Origin: Micrasema longulum | Taxonomy: Eukaryota > Arthropoda > Insecta > Trichoptera > Brachycentridae | Reading direction: 5' to 3' | Assembly (NCBI GenBank): GCA_022494885.1 | Contig: JAGVSM010001699.1 | Coordinates: 1-64,000, forward strand | DNA length: 64,000 nucleotides | Part shown: positions 22,196-31,595 of the stretch, one piece after another | Layout of the letters: each line of letters opens with the position of its first letter | Position numbering within the stretch: position 1 is the stretch's first letter | Notes under the pieces: generated by a model | What the model was told of the DNA's origin: nothing | The model's input: only the letters and a program-made list of their open reading frames with translations | Database searches by the model: none | Position numbers and translations under genes: made by a program

Positions 22196-22439
22196 AAAAA
22201 TAAATTGTAAATAGTTTTAATTTTGCGAGTAATTTTATATTCATAAATGATTCATAATTTTAAAATATGTTTAGTAATAATACTGGAATGTTTAATGAAA
22301 TAGTGTTTTCATAGTTTATTATATTTACGTAATTTTTTGTACAAAATATTAAATGTCTTGCCCAAAGCTTTTATGACTCATTAGTTTAAGAGTTCCAGGA
22401 GCGTAGAGCCGAGACAAATATTTATTTAAAATTTCTAAA

Positions 22440-22935
22440 TGTTGTACTTCTTATCACTTCACTAGAAAAATTAAGACCATTATTTACAAAACTCTCCTCA
22501 GACCGGTCATTGCATATGGTGCCAAATACTGGGTTATGACCAAAAGAGATGAAAATATGCTATTAGTATTCGAAAGAAAAATATTAAGGAATATATTTGG
22601 TGCTGCCAACCAAAACGGAGAGTAGAGAAGACGGTTCAATCATGAATTAGAGGCACTGTATAGCGAACCTAACATTGCACAATTCATCAATATGAGAAGA
22701 TTACAATGGTTGGGCCATGTGCACATAATGAATGATAATCGTACCTCAAAAAATATTATTTATACCACTCCGGAAGGCAGACGAAGCAGAGGCAGACCAA
22801 AATTAAGATGGCTGGATAATGTGGAAAGTGACATTAGAGCGATTGGCCTGACGAATTGGAAAAGAGCCACGGGGAGCAAGAACGAATGAAGACGAATTGT
22901 GGAGGAGGCCGGAGCCCACAACGGGCTGTAGCGCC
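22440..22935 (+). pseudogene. LINE-Q ORF2 C-terminal fragment
   Basis: Frames read LLRPVIAYGAKYWVMTKRDE, VFERKILRNIFGA, then (after a TAG) RRFNHELEALYSEPNIAQFI, RRLQWLGHVHIMND and RGRPKLRWLDNVESDIRAIG. This is the classic end of an insect LINE ORF2. It closes with CACAACGGGCTGTAGCGCCA and GATGATGAT, the typical 3' tail. One stop and a late frameshift inactivate it. Confidence 0.85.
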
Positions 22936-23697
22936 ACTGATGATGATAATTTACTTCTTATCAAAACTATTTTGTAATTAAAACTTGCAGTATGTGTAAT
23001 CGTCATTTTAATTTGAGTGCATAAGACACCTAGTTATCCGTTACATTAATATAATGTGTAATTGTGCCACCAACATTAGTGTTCTGTATTTAAGTGTACA
23101 TTTATTTTCAAATTATTATTTACAAAATTAAGTTGTGTCATTACTTATTTTCAGTAGTTTATCAGGATGTAAGGTGCGTTCAAATGTTTAATATTAATGT
23201 GTTGGTGCCTCTCAGTTAACCAATTAACCACATAAATTTCGTTTATGTTTGTAGACACACTAGAATATTTTTAATTAATATAAAGTAACTAAACATTTAA
23301 ATGCAATATGGATATTAAAAAACCGCAATGACGGAATTTTTGTTATATAAACCATTTTCTCAGAATAAAGGAAATTCGGTGGTTTTTTCGATATTATTTA
23401 TTTGTTAGTAGACTATCAAACTGAATTTTTTTTTTTTAAATATGTGTCAAATAAACATAGCTATGAATTTTCAAAAGTTTTGAAATTTTGAAAATACTCT
23501 GCCCATAACGTCATGGGTTGTCGGTAAGTTGTGCTGACATTTGAAAGTCCCCGTAGCTGTCAAAATACACTAAACGTTGAATAAGATGCCTTCCCGAAAA
23601 TTGGAAATTTATCACAACACGTAACAACGCTATAATTGATTGGTTGATTCACAGAACACTGTGAAATTTAGTTCTTTTTAAAATTAAGTTTTTTTCT
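22936..23697. other. AT-rich stretch, nothing recognised
   Basis: No gene or element end was identified. Confidence 0.4.
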
Positions 23698-23720
23698 TTA
23701 TATTTAAAGCATTAACTTTT

Positions 23721-24424
23721 GATAAATCCACCTGGTCCATGTAAAAGTATAGAAATTGAAAAAATAAAATTTTCAAGCGTTGCCAAGTATGTAGGTGAAA
23801 TAATTCAATTAGATGAACCTCACCTGCATTAACAAAGGTTTCAGCTATTTAACGTCACAAACATCAACAGATGAAAGAATTGAAGGAATATAGATGTTTG
23901 AAAATGGGCAGAATAGTGAATGTTGCACAGTGTGTAAAGTGGCCAATGACAGGTCATAAACCCTGTTGAAGCCAAGACTTCTATATTATCTTCTCTTAAA
24001 TGTTCTTCATCTCTATTTTAATATGTTAATGTTAACAGCTCCCCAGGGAGTTGAATCCAGTCCTTGTCTACAAATATTTGGACAAACTTAAAATATTGTT
24101 GATTAATCCACCTGGTCCATGTAGAAGTATAGAAATTGAAAATAATAAAATTTACAAGCGTTGCCTAGTATGTAGGTGAAATAATTCAATTAGATGAACC
24201 TCACCTGCATTAACAAAGGTTTCAGCTATTTAACGTCACAAACATCAACAGATGAAAGAATTGAAGGAATATAGATGTTTGAAAATGGGCAGAATAGTGA
24301 TTGTTACACAGTGCGTAAAGTGGCCACTTAAACCAGCCAATGACAGGTCATAAGCCCTGTAGATGCCTAGACTTCTATATTATCTTCTCTTAAATGTTCT
24401 TCATTTCTGCTGTAATATGTTAAC
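23721..24424 (-). repeat. Family A head-to-tail dimer with 10-bp target duplication
   Basis: Nearly two units, 380 bp apart (ATCCACCTGGTCCATGTA at 23726 and 24106). They are bounded by the direct repeat ATTAACTTTT at 23711-23720 and 24425-24434. The PLE sequence continues across the site. Confidence 0.8.
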
Positions 24425-24477
24425 ATTAACTTTTAGTCAAACATTTAAACTAATGTTTGTAAATATTAGTATATAAC

Positions 24478-24540
24478 CACTTACCGACTTTTCTAGTCTA
24501 CCGGTTTCGAGACGTACCCGTCTCTTCGTCAAGACACCAC
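24478..24540 (-). other. Hammerhead-ribozyme-like core, left PLE arm
   Basis: In minus sense the order is TTGACGA (canonical CTGANGA with C3 changed), stem II GAGAC/GTCTC with loop GGGTAC, then CGAAAC, then CGGTAGAC...GTCGGT. One extra A lies between the core and stem II. Confidence 0.45.
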
Positions 24541-25079
24541 TACACCAACATGAAAATACTAAAATACATCTCCACTTTCATCATCACCGTAGTATATAAT
24601 ATACAGTATTTCCAAAAATACATAAATACATTAAAGAAACACACGAGATGTTTAAATAATTATAAATTTTCAAAGTTTGCTAATCATCTTATAACTTCAA
24701 ATCGCGATTTTGATAAGAAAAAGGAGTAAAAATTTTACATTTAAGTAATAAGAAAAGACTTTAATGAAATAATATGAAAATTTTTCACAATAAAACAGCC
24801 TTCAAAAATATCATTCCCTTAGTAAATAATCAAATACGTTTTCAGTATAGCCCTCTTTTTGAATTAAAAATGAACTAATCGAGTAACCCCACCTCTGCCC
24901 CGTCATCTCAACTCCCTTCCAATTCTTCAATAATTTTTTTTTTTGACTAAGCTTAGTGTATGTTTAGACATGGTGCTGTTCACATCATGTGATTTATGTA
25001 TTTTTGGAAATACCATATATATACTACGGTGATCGTGAAAAAGTAGGTGTATTTTAGTATTTGCATGTTGGTGTAGTGA

Positions 25080-25142
25080 GTGTCCCGATGAAGAGACGGG
25101 TTCGTCTCGAAACTGGTAGACTAAAAAAAGTCGGTAAGAGGT
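25080..25142 (+). other. Hammerhead-ribozyme-like core, right PLE arm
   Basis: CCGATGA (25085-25091), stem II GAGAC/GTCTC (25093-25097 / 25104-25108), then GAAA (25109-25112) and a short GAC/GTC stem. It mirrors the left arm. Confidence 0.45.
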
Positions 25143-25588
25143 TATATACAAATATTTACTAACATTAGTTCATTTTCATTAAAACCGTTTTTATTAATTT
25201 TTAAATACATTTTAGAGAAACTTCGCCTTAATACAAAATGTTTTATTTATTACTGCGCGTACGTAAACATTTTTTATTTCAAATTTCCCGTAACACTGAA
25301 CAATCTCATTGTAATCTGTGACGTATGAGCTGACGCTGATGGATATCGTACCTCAATTTTACGGTTATATTATTATTAACAAAGTTTTTAATGTCTTTTA
25401 CCAAGTTTTTAAAAAAAAAAAATATATATATTTTCCGTGTTTTTTAACATGTTACCTTTTTCTAAAAATCTTGTTTTTTGTATTGATAATTGTTTTTACA
25501 TTTTGACTCACTTCAAATGCGGTAAATAACCCTTAATAGTTTAGTCAAAGTAAATTTGTGTAAATGTATAGTAAAATGTATATTGTCG

Positions 25589-25820
25589 GACTCGTGGTGT
25601 AATGGTCAGCGCATTCGCCTACAATGAAAGAGGTTTCAGGTTCGATTCCCGACATAGTGGATTTGAAATATTTATTTAAAAGGCTGTTTTCACACTTGAA
25701 TATTTCTAAGTAATATAAGTCCCTGGACTGGTACCTGAAGCATAAGACTGATCATCTTACCTTAATGAAAAAAAATATACACATATTAAGATACGCTCTA
25801 TATAGAAAGGGAATGATAAA
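25589..25820 (+). mobile_element. SINE1 copy
   Basis: Box A TGGTGTAATGG and box B GGTTCGATTCC are intact. The body blocks CCCTGGACTGGTACCTGAAG and GATCATCTTACCTT are present. The 3' third is decayed. Confidence 0.85.
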
Positions 25821-25849
25821 AAAAATAAAAAAAATATAGTAAATTTTAA

Positions 25850-25935
25850 AGTGTCCTCGGCACGAGTAGGAGGTAGTGGGGTCACATTGTTTTTATAATT
25901 AATTTTTTTTTATAAAGTGAAAAAAAATAAAAATA
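25850..25935 (+). mobile_element. LINE-L-like 3' tail
   Basis: Contains TGTCCTCGGCACGAG ... GTGGGGTCACATT and an A-rich end, as at 37442-37545. Confidence 0.5.
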
Positions 25936-26189
25936 TATTATAATAAATAATACGATGTTCATAAAATTAACGAATTTATATAACGCTGACTGTGATAAAA
26001 GTGCTTGTTGGTTTTTATCGCAATAAGCATGATTTATCGATATATTTTTTCCGAATTTTAAAATGCCATTTCGTTGTTTTGCCTAATATCCATAAATTGA
26101 CCATTTGGTGTATAAATCACGAAAAATAATTTGAATTGACAATCGTACGTAGCGTATAAGCGATAATTTTTATAATGGAATTAATTGCA

Positions 26190-26325
26190 AGAGAGGAAAA
26201 ACATTTTTGAGAAGGGGATATGGAGATCTGGGCATTAACAGGGATTAAGACCTGTCTTTGGCTGGTTTAAGTGGCCACTTTAAACACCGTGTAACATTCA
26301 ACATTCTGCCTGTTTATTTATACTT
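26190..26325 (+). repeat. Family A fragment (A2 variant)
   Basis: GGAAAAACATTTTTGAGAAG through GGTTTAAGTGGCCACTTT to ATTCTGCCTG. Confidence 0.75.
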
Positions 26326-26344
26326 TTACATTGTTTGGATTATT

Positions 26345-26433
26345 TTTTTCATGCAGAATAATGTTCCCACTAGGGTGTTCCGTGTCGAAGAAAACATTTT
26401 ACAAAATGTAAAACATGCCTAAGATTATTAACT
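26345..26433 (-). mobile_element. LINE-L 3' tail
   Basis: Reverse of the CGACACGGGACACCCCAGT ... AATGTTTTC block. It joins the PLE fragment at ~26433. Confidence 0.6.
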
Positions 26434-26615
26434 CTAGTTTTAAAAGAACGTGATGTTTTTCCTACATAAAATGACTTGCAGTCATGGCACATCAACTTGT
26501 AAATGCCTGATCGATCTAATTTATCAGTTCTTTGTTTAGTGTTTTTTAGTATACTTCCTATATTATTGGTTGTGTAAAATGCTGGTTTTATGTCATCCGG
26601 TAAATCTTTTAATTT
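26430..26615 (-). pseudogene. Penelope-like element GIY-YIG endonuclease fragment
   Basis: About 60 uninterrupted minus-strand codons carry GIYKLMCHDCKSFYVGK followed by TSRSFKTRV. This is the GIY-YIG core with the paired cysteines typical of PLEs (GIYxIxCxxCxxxYVGxTxRxFxxR). Upstream, FYTTNNIGSILKNTKQRTD fits the linker between reverse transcriptase and endonuclease. The domain is cut off after the first conserved arginine by the junction with a LINE-L tail. The reverse transcriptase is missing. GIY-YIG is the PLE endonuclease that nicks the target; no other retroelement class with this linker is known to me. Confidence 0.75.
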
Positions 26616-27091
26616 TTTTTTTTAATAATTGTTAATGTATAAAGAAACTAGTTGGTTGTCAAATTATAAAAAATATAAGCGGTTCATGAAAACAGAGTGA
26701 TTTTATTTTATTTTAAAATACAAAAGATTTAACTTAAAATGTTCAAATTCAATGCTAGAATACATTTAAATAGAGTATTTTCAAAGATATGTCATGTTTA
26801 TTTCTTTAAAAATCGCGTATTTACACTTATTTACAACTTGTGCCCTTTTCCCTTCATTATTTTCTCTCCATACTACAATCGATTTGGCACGAAGTGCACT
26901 TAGGCTTAAATTTACAAATACATTTTAGCTTTGCTATTGCTCAAATTAAAGTTAAATTTACACGAAAAACTATTTTTTTCTATATTTCTACATATCCTTT
27001 CTTTCTCAAGCTCACCTTCAACTATGTTGGAGGCTCGAAGGACATTGGTACTGTCTCCTAAGGGTTCTGGCCTTTGTTGTCTTACTGATAT

Positions 27092-27128
<37 letters not shown>
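27092..27128. repeat. (ACT)n trinucleotide repeat
   Basis: Twelve ACT units. Confidence 0.95.
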
Positions 27129-27129
<1 letters not shown>

Positions 27130-27542
27130 AACCCGTCATCGCTCTAATTTTTTTGCCTCCTCTTTCACAGTAGTAGCCGCTCGATTGTGGAATAATCTAC
27201 CCACTAATGTTAGAGACGCCCTTTCTTTATTTACATTTAAGTCAAGATTGAAATGTCACTATCTAAATATTTAAATTGTTCCTTTATCCTTCTTCTTTCC
27301 TTCCCATCCCCTCTCCTCTCTTCATAGTAAAGTGTTATTTTTTTTTTTTATAGATTTATTTTTGTTAATCTTTGCTTTTAATTTTTGTATAAAATTGTAA
27401 GATTCAATATGTCCATATATTTATAATTTTCTCAAACTGAACGGTTTGGGTAGGTAGGAAGAAATTGCCTTAAGGCAATATGCCCGCCCTTATATGTATA
27501 TTTATTGTATATGTATATAAAGTGTCAATAAATAAATAAATA
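27130..27542 (+). pseudogene. LINE-S ORF2 C-terminus, 3' UTR and (AAAT)n tail
   Basis: The frame reads VVAARLWNNLPTNVRDALSL then FTFKSRLKCHYL, the 'xAARLWNxLPxxIR ... FKxxLKxHL' end of ORF2. The 3' UTR is pyrimidine-rich. It ends AATAAATAAATA at 27529-27541, directly against a minus-strand LINE-R piece. Confidence 0.8.
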
Positions 27543-28010
27543 CTACTATCACGCCATTTCCCGTAAGTGTAGGCAGAGAGAATGAACCGCCACACTCGTC
27601 TATCCTGGCATACATTTCTAGCTTCTTCTTCATTCATACACCTTGTCATACACGCCCTTCGGTTCTGCCTGCTTTTGACATGACCAAACTTAAGATTTTG
27701 GTTTATCTGATCATGCCACGTCTTTTTTGGTCATCTTCGTCCCACGTCACCATTTGTTCTCACTATATATATACCTGTTTTACCACTTTTTTCTCATCCA
27801 ATCGTTCTACCATGACCAAACGGCCTCAGACACCCTTTCTTAATTTTATCAATTATACCTGACTTAGATTTACAATCTCGCATAATCTATAATTTGTAAC
27901 CCTGTCATACATTGATTTCCCACACATTCGTCTAAGAGATCGCATTTCAACCACGTTCACTCGGCTTTCATCCTTCCTCTGCTAATCCTGATATACTACG
28001 GTTTGACTAC
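27541..28010 (-). pseudogene. LINE-R ORF2 C-terminal fragment
   Basis: Minus frames, broken by shifts, read KKTWHDQINQNLKFGHVKS, NRRACMTRCMNEEEARNVCQ and WRFILSAYTYGKW, matching 52651-53085. The upstream part to ~28010 shows the 'RRMCGKSMYDR' region in pieces. Confidence 0.7.
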
Positions 28011-28670
28011 GACATCGACCAGAGATAAAATTAGTGCCCTTTTACAATATCATAGATTAATATCATTTCATATCACTACGGGAGCAAGTTGACTTGTGCC
28101 CATATATCATGTTACAAATTTGATCGAAATACTTTTAAGAAGGCACGACTCGAGTCAGGTCTATTTACTTTGATACTATTTTACAAATATCGACTTAAGC
28201 CTAAAAGCAAAATCGCTATTTTATCGTTATAATGAGGATTTTTTTTACTTTTCTTTATTTTACTTGAGTCTGTAAATGGAGTATCAAAAAATTATATTAA
28301 TAACTCAATTCGACAAAAAACCCGACTTATGCCCCTTTTTCGTGTCAGCACAGATTTGTCGTGTGTTTTGAACTGCTGGTAATAAAAATTACATTTATTA
28401 TTTGTTTAATATAATTTAAAAAAACTAAACTTAGAACTTAAAGGTACAATAAATCGAAGTCCTATTTATACGTACCGGCATTTATTATAAATAGTACATT
28501 GAGTTAAAACTAATGTTTTTACGATTTTATGTTTTTTTCGTAAGTGCTACATTTTACTTGTAGTGTACTATTACAGGAATATCTCACAAAAGAAATACTT
28601 TAAAAAATATATATTTTTATTTTTATAAAAAGAAAATCAACAGGCTTATGGAAGCCCTAACAGATTGGCA
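28011..28670. other. AT-rich stretch, nothing recognised
   Basis: No gene or element end was seen. Confidence 0.4.
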
Positions 28671-29251
28671 TTAACTCTTAAAAGACTATGGTAAATAATC
28701 CCTTTGCGCGCGGTGATGTAACATCGTGTTACCACTAGTGAAAGACGGAATATTCTGAAGTTCAGACATTTGAAAAAAATGAAAAACATGGAAACATACT
28801 GTTTAATAATTCATTTTCCATAACTTATGCGAATAAACATATAATTAAGCCCCGTTATAGCAAATAAATTAAAAATCACAAAAACGCCGCTCATGTTACG
28901 CGCGTGCGCCCCCTATCATTGTCATTAACCAACTGAAGGCTAAATCTGTTTTAAACGACACCCGCCGCACAACAGCGTCTTTGTCTTTCCTGTTATGACT
29001 TATATCTTCGTGCTCTCTCTTGTATAAGGTATATGTATAGATGTGTTGCTAAATTAGCGGACATTCATTCTTCGCGTAGCAAGGATAAATATTTTTTGAA
29101 TTAAATTTAGCATAGTTATAGAAATTTTACTTTCCAAGTCGGGTGTGAAAATGTCCATTTGAAGATTACAAAAAATACGAATTCATCACTCAAAAAAATA
29201 AGAGAGATATATCAAGTCTTGTGTCCTATGTCGACTTGTGTGACATCACAG
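28671..29251 (-). repeat. Family F repeat, inverted partner of 56786-57364
   Basis: 581 bp matching 56786-57364 in reverse at about 95 % by eye, from CTGTGATGTCACACAAGTCG to CTTTTAAGAGTTAA. Outside these limits the flanks differ. No clear TIR or TSD and no shared long frame. Class unknown. Confidence 0.85.
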
Positions 29252-29292
29252 TTCAATTCACGTTACACAAATTCAATCCGCGTTATATGAAT

Positions 29293-29606
29293 ATTATAAT
29301 TAGGAGACCATATTAGATAATTAAACTCAAACAAGCTTCGAACAAACGATTTAAACAAAGTAATTGAAATTTTTGGGCTTTCGAATGGCTTAGATATTCG
29401 CAAAATCATAATAGTTCATTATGAAAGTATTTGTTCCAACTCTAAATATTTACGATTTTAAAAATTTATGTTGCACCAATTCAATCCTTGTTATATTATA
29501 ATTAAGAGACCATATTAGAGAATTAAATTCAAACAAGTTACGAACAAATAATTTATGTAAAGTAATTGCAATTTTTGGGCTTCTAAATGGCTTAGATATT
29601 CGCAAA
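29293..29606. repeat. Local tandem duplication, offset ~196 bp
   Basis: ATTATAATTAGGAGACCATA ... GGCTTAGATATTCGCAAAAT recurs at 29489-29606 with about 15 differences. The duplicated DNA is LINE ORF2-derived. Confidence 0.7.
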
Positions 29607-29765
29607 ATATATCCACAGGTTTTGGACGCTTTCTTGGAAATGCGATCGATGTGATGGCATAATTTAAGTTTGTTGTCCAAAAGTATTCTAAGATCTCGAA
29701 TTGTCTCGACGTTCATTGAAATTGTGTTGTCGATTGAATAATTGAAAACGGTTTCATTTATTTTT
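29440..29765 (-). pseudogene. LINE ORF2 thumb/C-terminal fragment
   Basis: The minus frame of 88 codons has IRDLRILLDNKLKLCHHIDR, KTCGYILRISKPFRSPK and LHKLFVRNLFEFNSLIWSLN. This is the 'IRDLGVxxDxKLxFxxHID ... LYxSLVRxxLEYxSxIW' segment downstream of YADD. Confidence 0.75.
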
Positions 29766-30435
29766 CTTGTAAATTACATCCATTTATTTAAATTTAAAAA
29801 TTACTCGTTTTTATGGCACTTATTGTATAAAAGTTAAAGAAGAATCTCAATGTATTGTTGTTTTATTATGTTAATATAATTAGATTTTTGTTATTTATTA
29901 TAAATACTTCAGTATTAAAATCTCATTTCAAGCACAAGAGCCTGTTTTTTCAATGAAGAGGCACAACATTCAAAAAATGTACTGATATAATTGAATAGAA
30001 ATAAATGTACTAACATGTGTAATAATCTATATTTTTTTTATGAATTTTTTTTTTCACATAAGCATTCTTCTAAACATTTTTTTTAATTCCCGCCAAACTG
30101 CAAAAGCAGTTTTTTTGCAGGGATTTATCTCTTGAAACATTTTGTTAACACAATATATGAAGTTTACATAAAAATAAATAAAAAATCTTAAATATATCAT
30201 AAAAATAAAAGTTTAATAAACAATAAACAAACACTTTTTTTAAACTGTTTTAAATTGTTTGGTTTCCCCATTTTTTTTTACACACTAAACTTAGAATGTA
30301 AGAAAAAGATTTTTAAATCCAATTTTACTTTGTTTTTATTTATATAACTCTTATTTATTTCGTACGGGAGTCTCTTTACTATTGCGAGGGAGTATATACG
30401 CCCTTAAAATTACTATTTTATTAAATGAATAAAAG
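29766..30435. other. AT-rich stretch, nothing recognised
   Basis: No gene or element end was seen. Confidence 0.4.
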
Positions 30436-30503
30436 CATTATTGATGTGGGTGAGATTTATCTAGCTGAATTATTTCACCTAATTAGCAACGCCTGAAAAT
30501 ATA
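30436..30503 (+). repeat. Family A fragment
   Basis: TGGGTGAGATTTATCTAGCT ... GCAACGCCTGAAAATAT, the middle part of the unit. Confidence 0.7.
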
Positions 30504-30695
30504 TTAATTTGTGTTGTGGCGGGCAACACCAACAGCAGTGAGTTTGGCAAGTCCGAACTCTACTTTGGCCCGCAACGCGTAGTCCGCTGCAACATCAGAC
30601 CGGACGAGGCTACTAAACACCGTACATCGAAAGTACTCGACACATTTCACCTTGAGAGTTCGTGTTGCCTTGCCACTCGCTTTTGTAAATTCTTC
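30504..30695 (-). other. Candidate terminal exon or coding relic, unidentified
   Basis: A GC-richer island (near 50 %) in AT-rich DNA. On the minus strand TTCTTTTTCGTACAG|GAAG resembles a splice acceptor and opens a 63-codon frame to TAA (30506-30504), including ADYALRAKVEFGLAKLTAVG. On the plus strand the same DNA is also open in a 217-codon frame (30516-31169) that begins with GTG, not ATG, and includes RPDEATKHRTSKVLDTFHLE. I recognise neither product and cannot say which strand, if any, is coding. Confidence 0.25.
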
Positions 30696-31144
30696 CTGTA
30701 CGAAAAAGAAGGATATAGCCCGGAAGGATATAACTACTTAATGAATAATTTTAATTGTAATCCATATTTCTCATTTAACCTCAAATCAACCCACGTGCAC
30801 TCATCTTATACAAAATATAACTTACTTAAAGTAAATTATAATATATTTATTTTAAATAACCTTAGTGACGGCAACGTGTCGTTGTTGAAACAAGTCGGTT
30901 GTGTAAACAGTAGTTTACAATATTTTTTATTTTCAAAAATATTGTATAAATATTTGATAAACATTTTCTTTTCAATAAATCTTACAATTTACAAAATAAA
31001 AACTACTCTTATAAATACTCAGCACTTAACATTCGTTGTTCTGCCTAGTTGTGCACGTAATCTCACCAAATTCATTTTTAATGGCGTACTTTTAAAAATA
31101 ATACGATACGCCAAGAATGATTCTATTGCCGAGTTTCTCCGGTG

Positions 31145-31245
31145 CCTACTCGGCCGCCATTTTAAATAAATAATTATGTTTGTCAACAGTCGCAAGATGG
31201 CGGAGTTGGCGTCGGCGTCGTTTGTCTTGATTTGCTAGTAACGGG
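31145..31245. promoter_or_regulatory. Possible promoter-like GC spot with paired GCCGCCAT motifs
   Basis: GCCGCCATTTT (31152-31162) and, in reverse sense, AAGATGGCGG (31194-31203) match the YY1/Pho consensus, 30 bp apart in opposite orientation, within a GC-richer spot. Function is inference only. Confidence 0.2.
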
Positions 31246-31595
31246 TGGTTGTTCATTTATATCAGTTTATAGCCAATGTTTTTCCTATCTATCAAAAACA
31301 GTAAGCATGCTAAGATTAGCGTATTTACGCCATTTGCGGTTCTGTTTGTACGCCATGAAATAAAAAAAATAGATTCAATCGTTTTAGATAAATACGTTTT
31401 AAATAGCGCGCAAATGAAATGCAATGATGTATAATAAATTCAATTGATTACAATATTATAATAAAATTCACTAAATCTAGCGGCTGACATGACAACCCTT
31501 TATTAATTATGTAAAAATGAGAGCTTTTTTCTTACATTACATGTATTAGGTATCTATATTAATATATATATACATATATTTTGTGTACATATATA

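Larger units (their letters stand above)
23698..25190. mobile_element. Non-autonomous Penelope-like element with inverted terminal repeats and a nested family A array
   Basis: Arms at 24447-24630 and 24990-25172 are inverted copies of about 184 bp (ATATAACC..CTTACCGACTTTT, GTCTACC, TTTCGAGACG, ACACCAACATG, TATTTCCAAAAATACATAAA). They flank ~360 bp without coding capacity. Each arm holds a hammerhead-like core. The 5' edge (ATATTTAAAGCATTAACTTT) is also at 49654 and 61891. A family A array (23721-24424) sits inside, flanked by ATTAACTTTT. Assignment to PLE is inference: PLE terminal repeats can be inverted and are reported to carry hammerhead motifs, and a PLE GIY-YIG fragment lies 1.3 kb away. 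Confidence 0.55.

Noticed and set aside
23721..24424. Hammerhead core inside family A
   Set aside because: AGAGATGAAG and CAGATGAAAG only loosely resemble CTGATGA, and no stem II/GAAA arrangement follows in either orientation.
30516..31169. 217-codon plus-strand ORF
   Set aside because: It begins with GTG, the second half is AT-rich and low complexity, and no family was recognised. Only the GC-rich first part is kept as a weak candidate.
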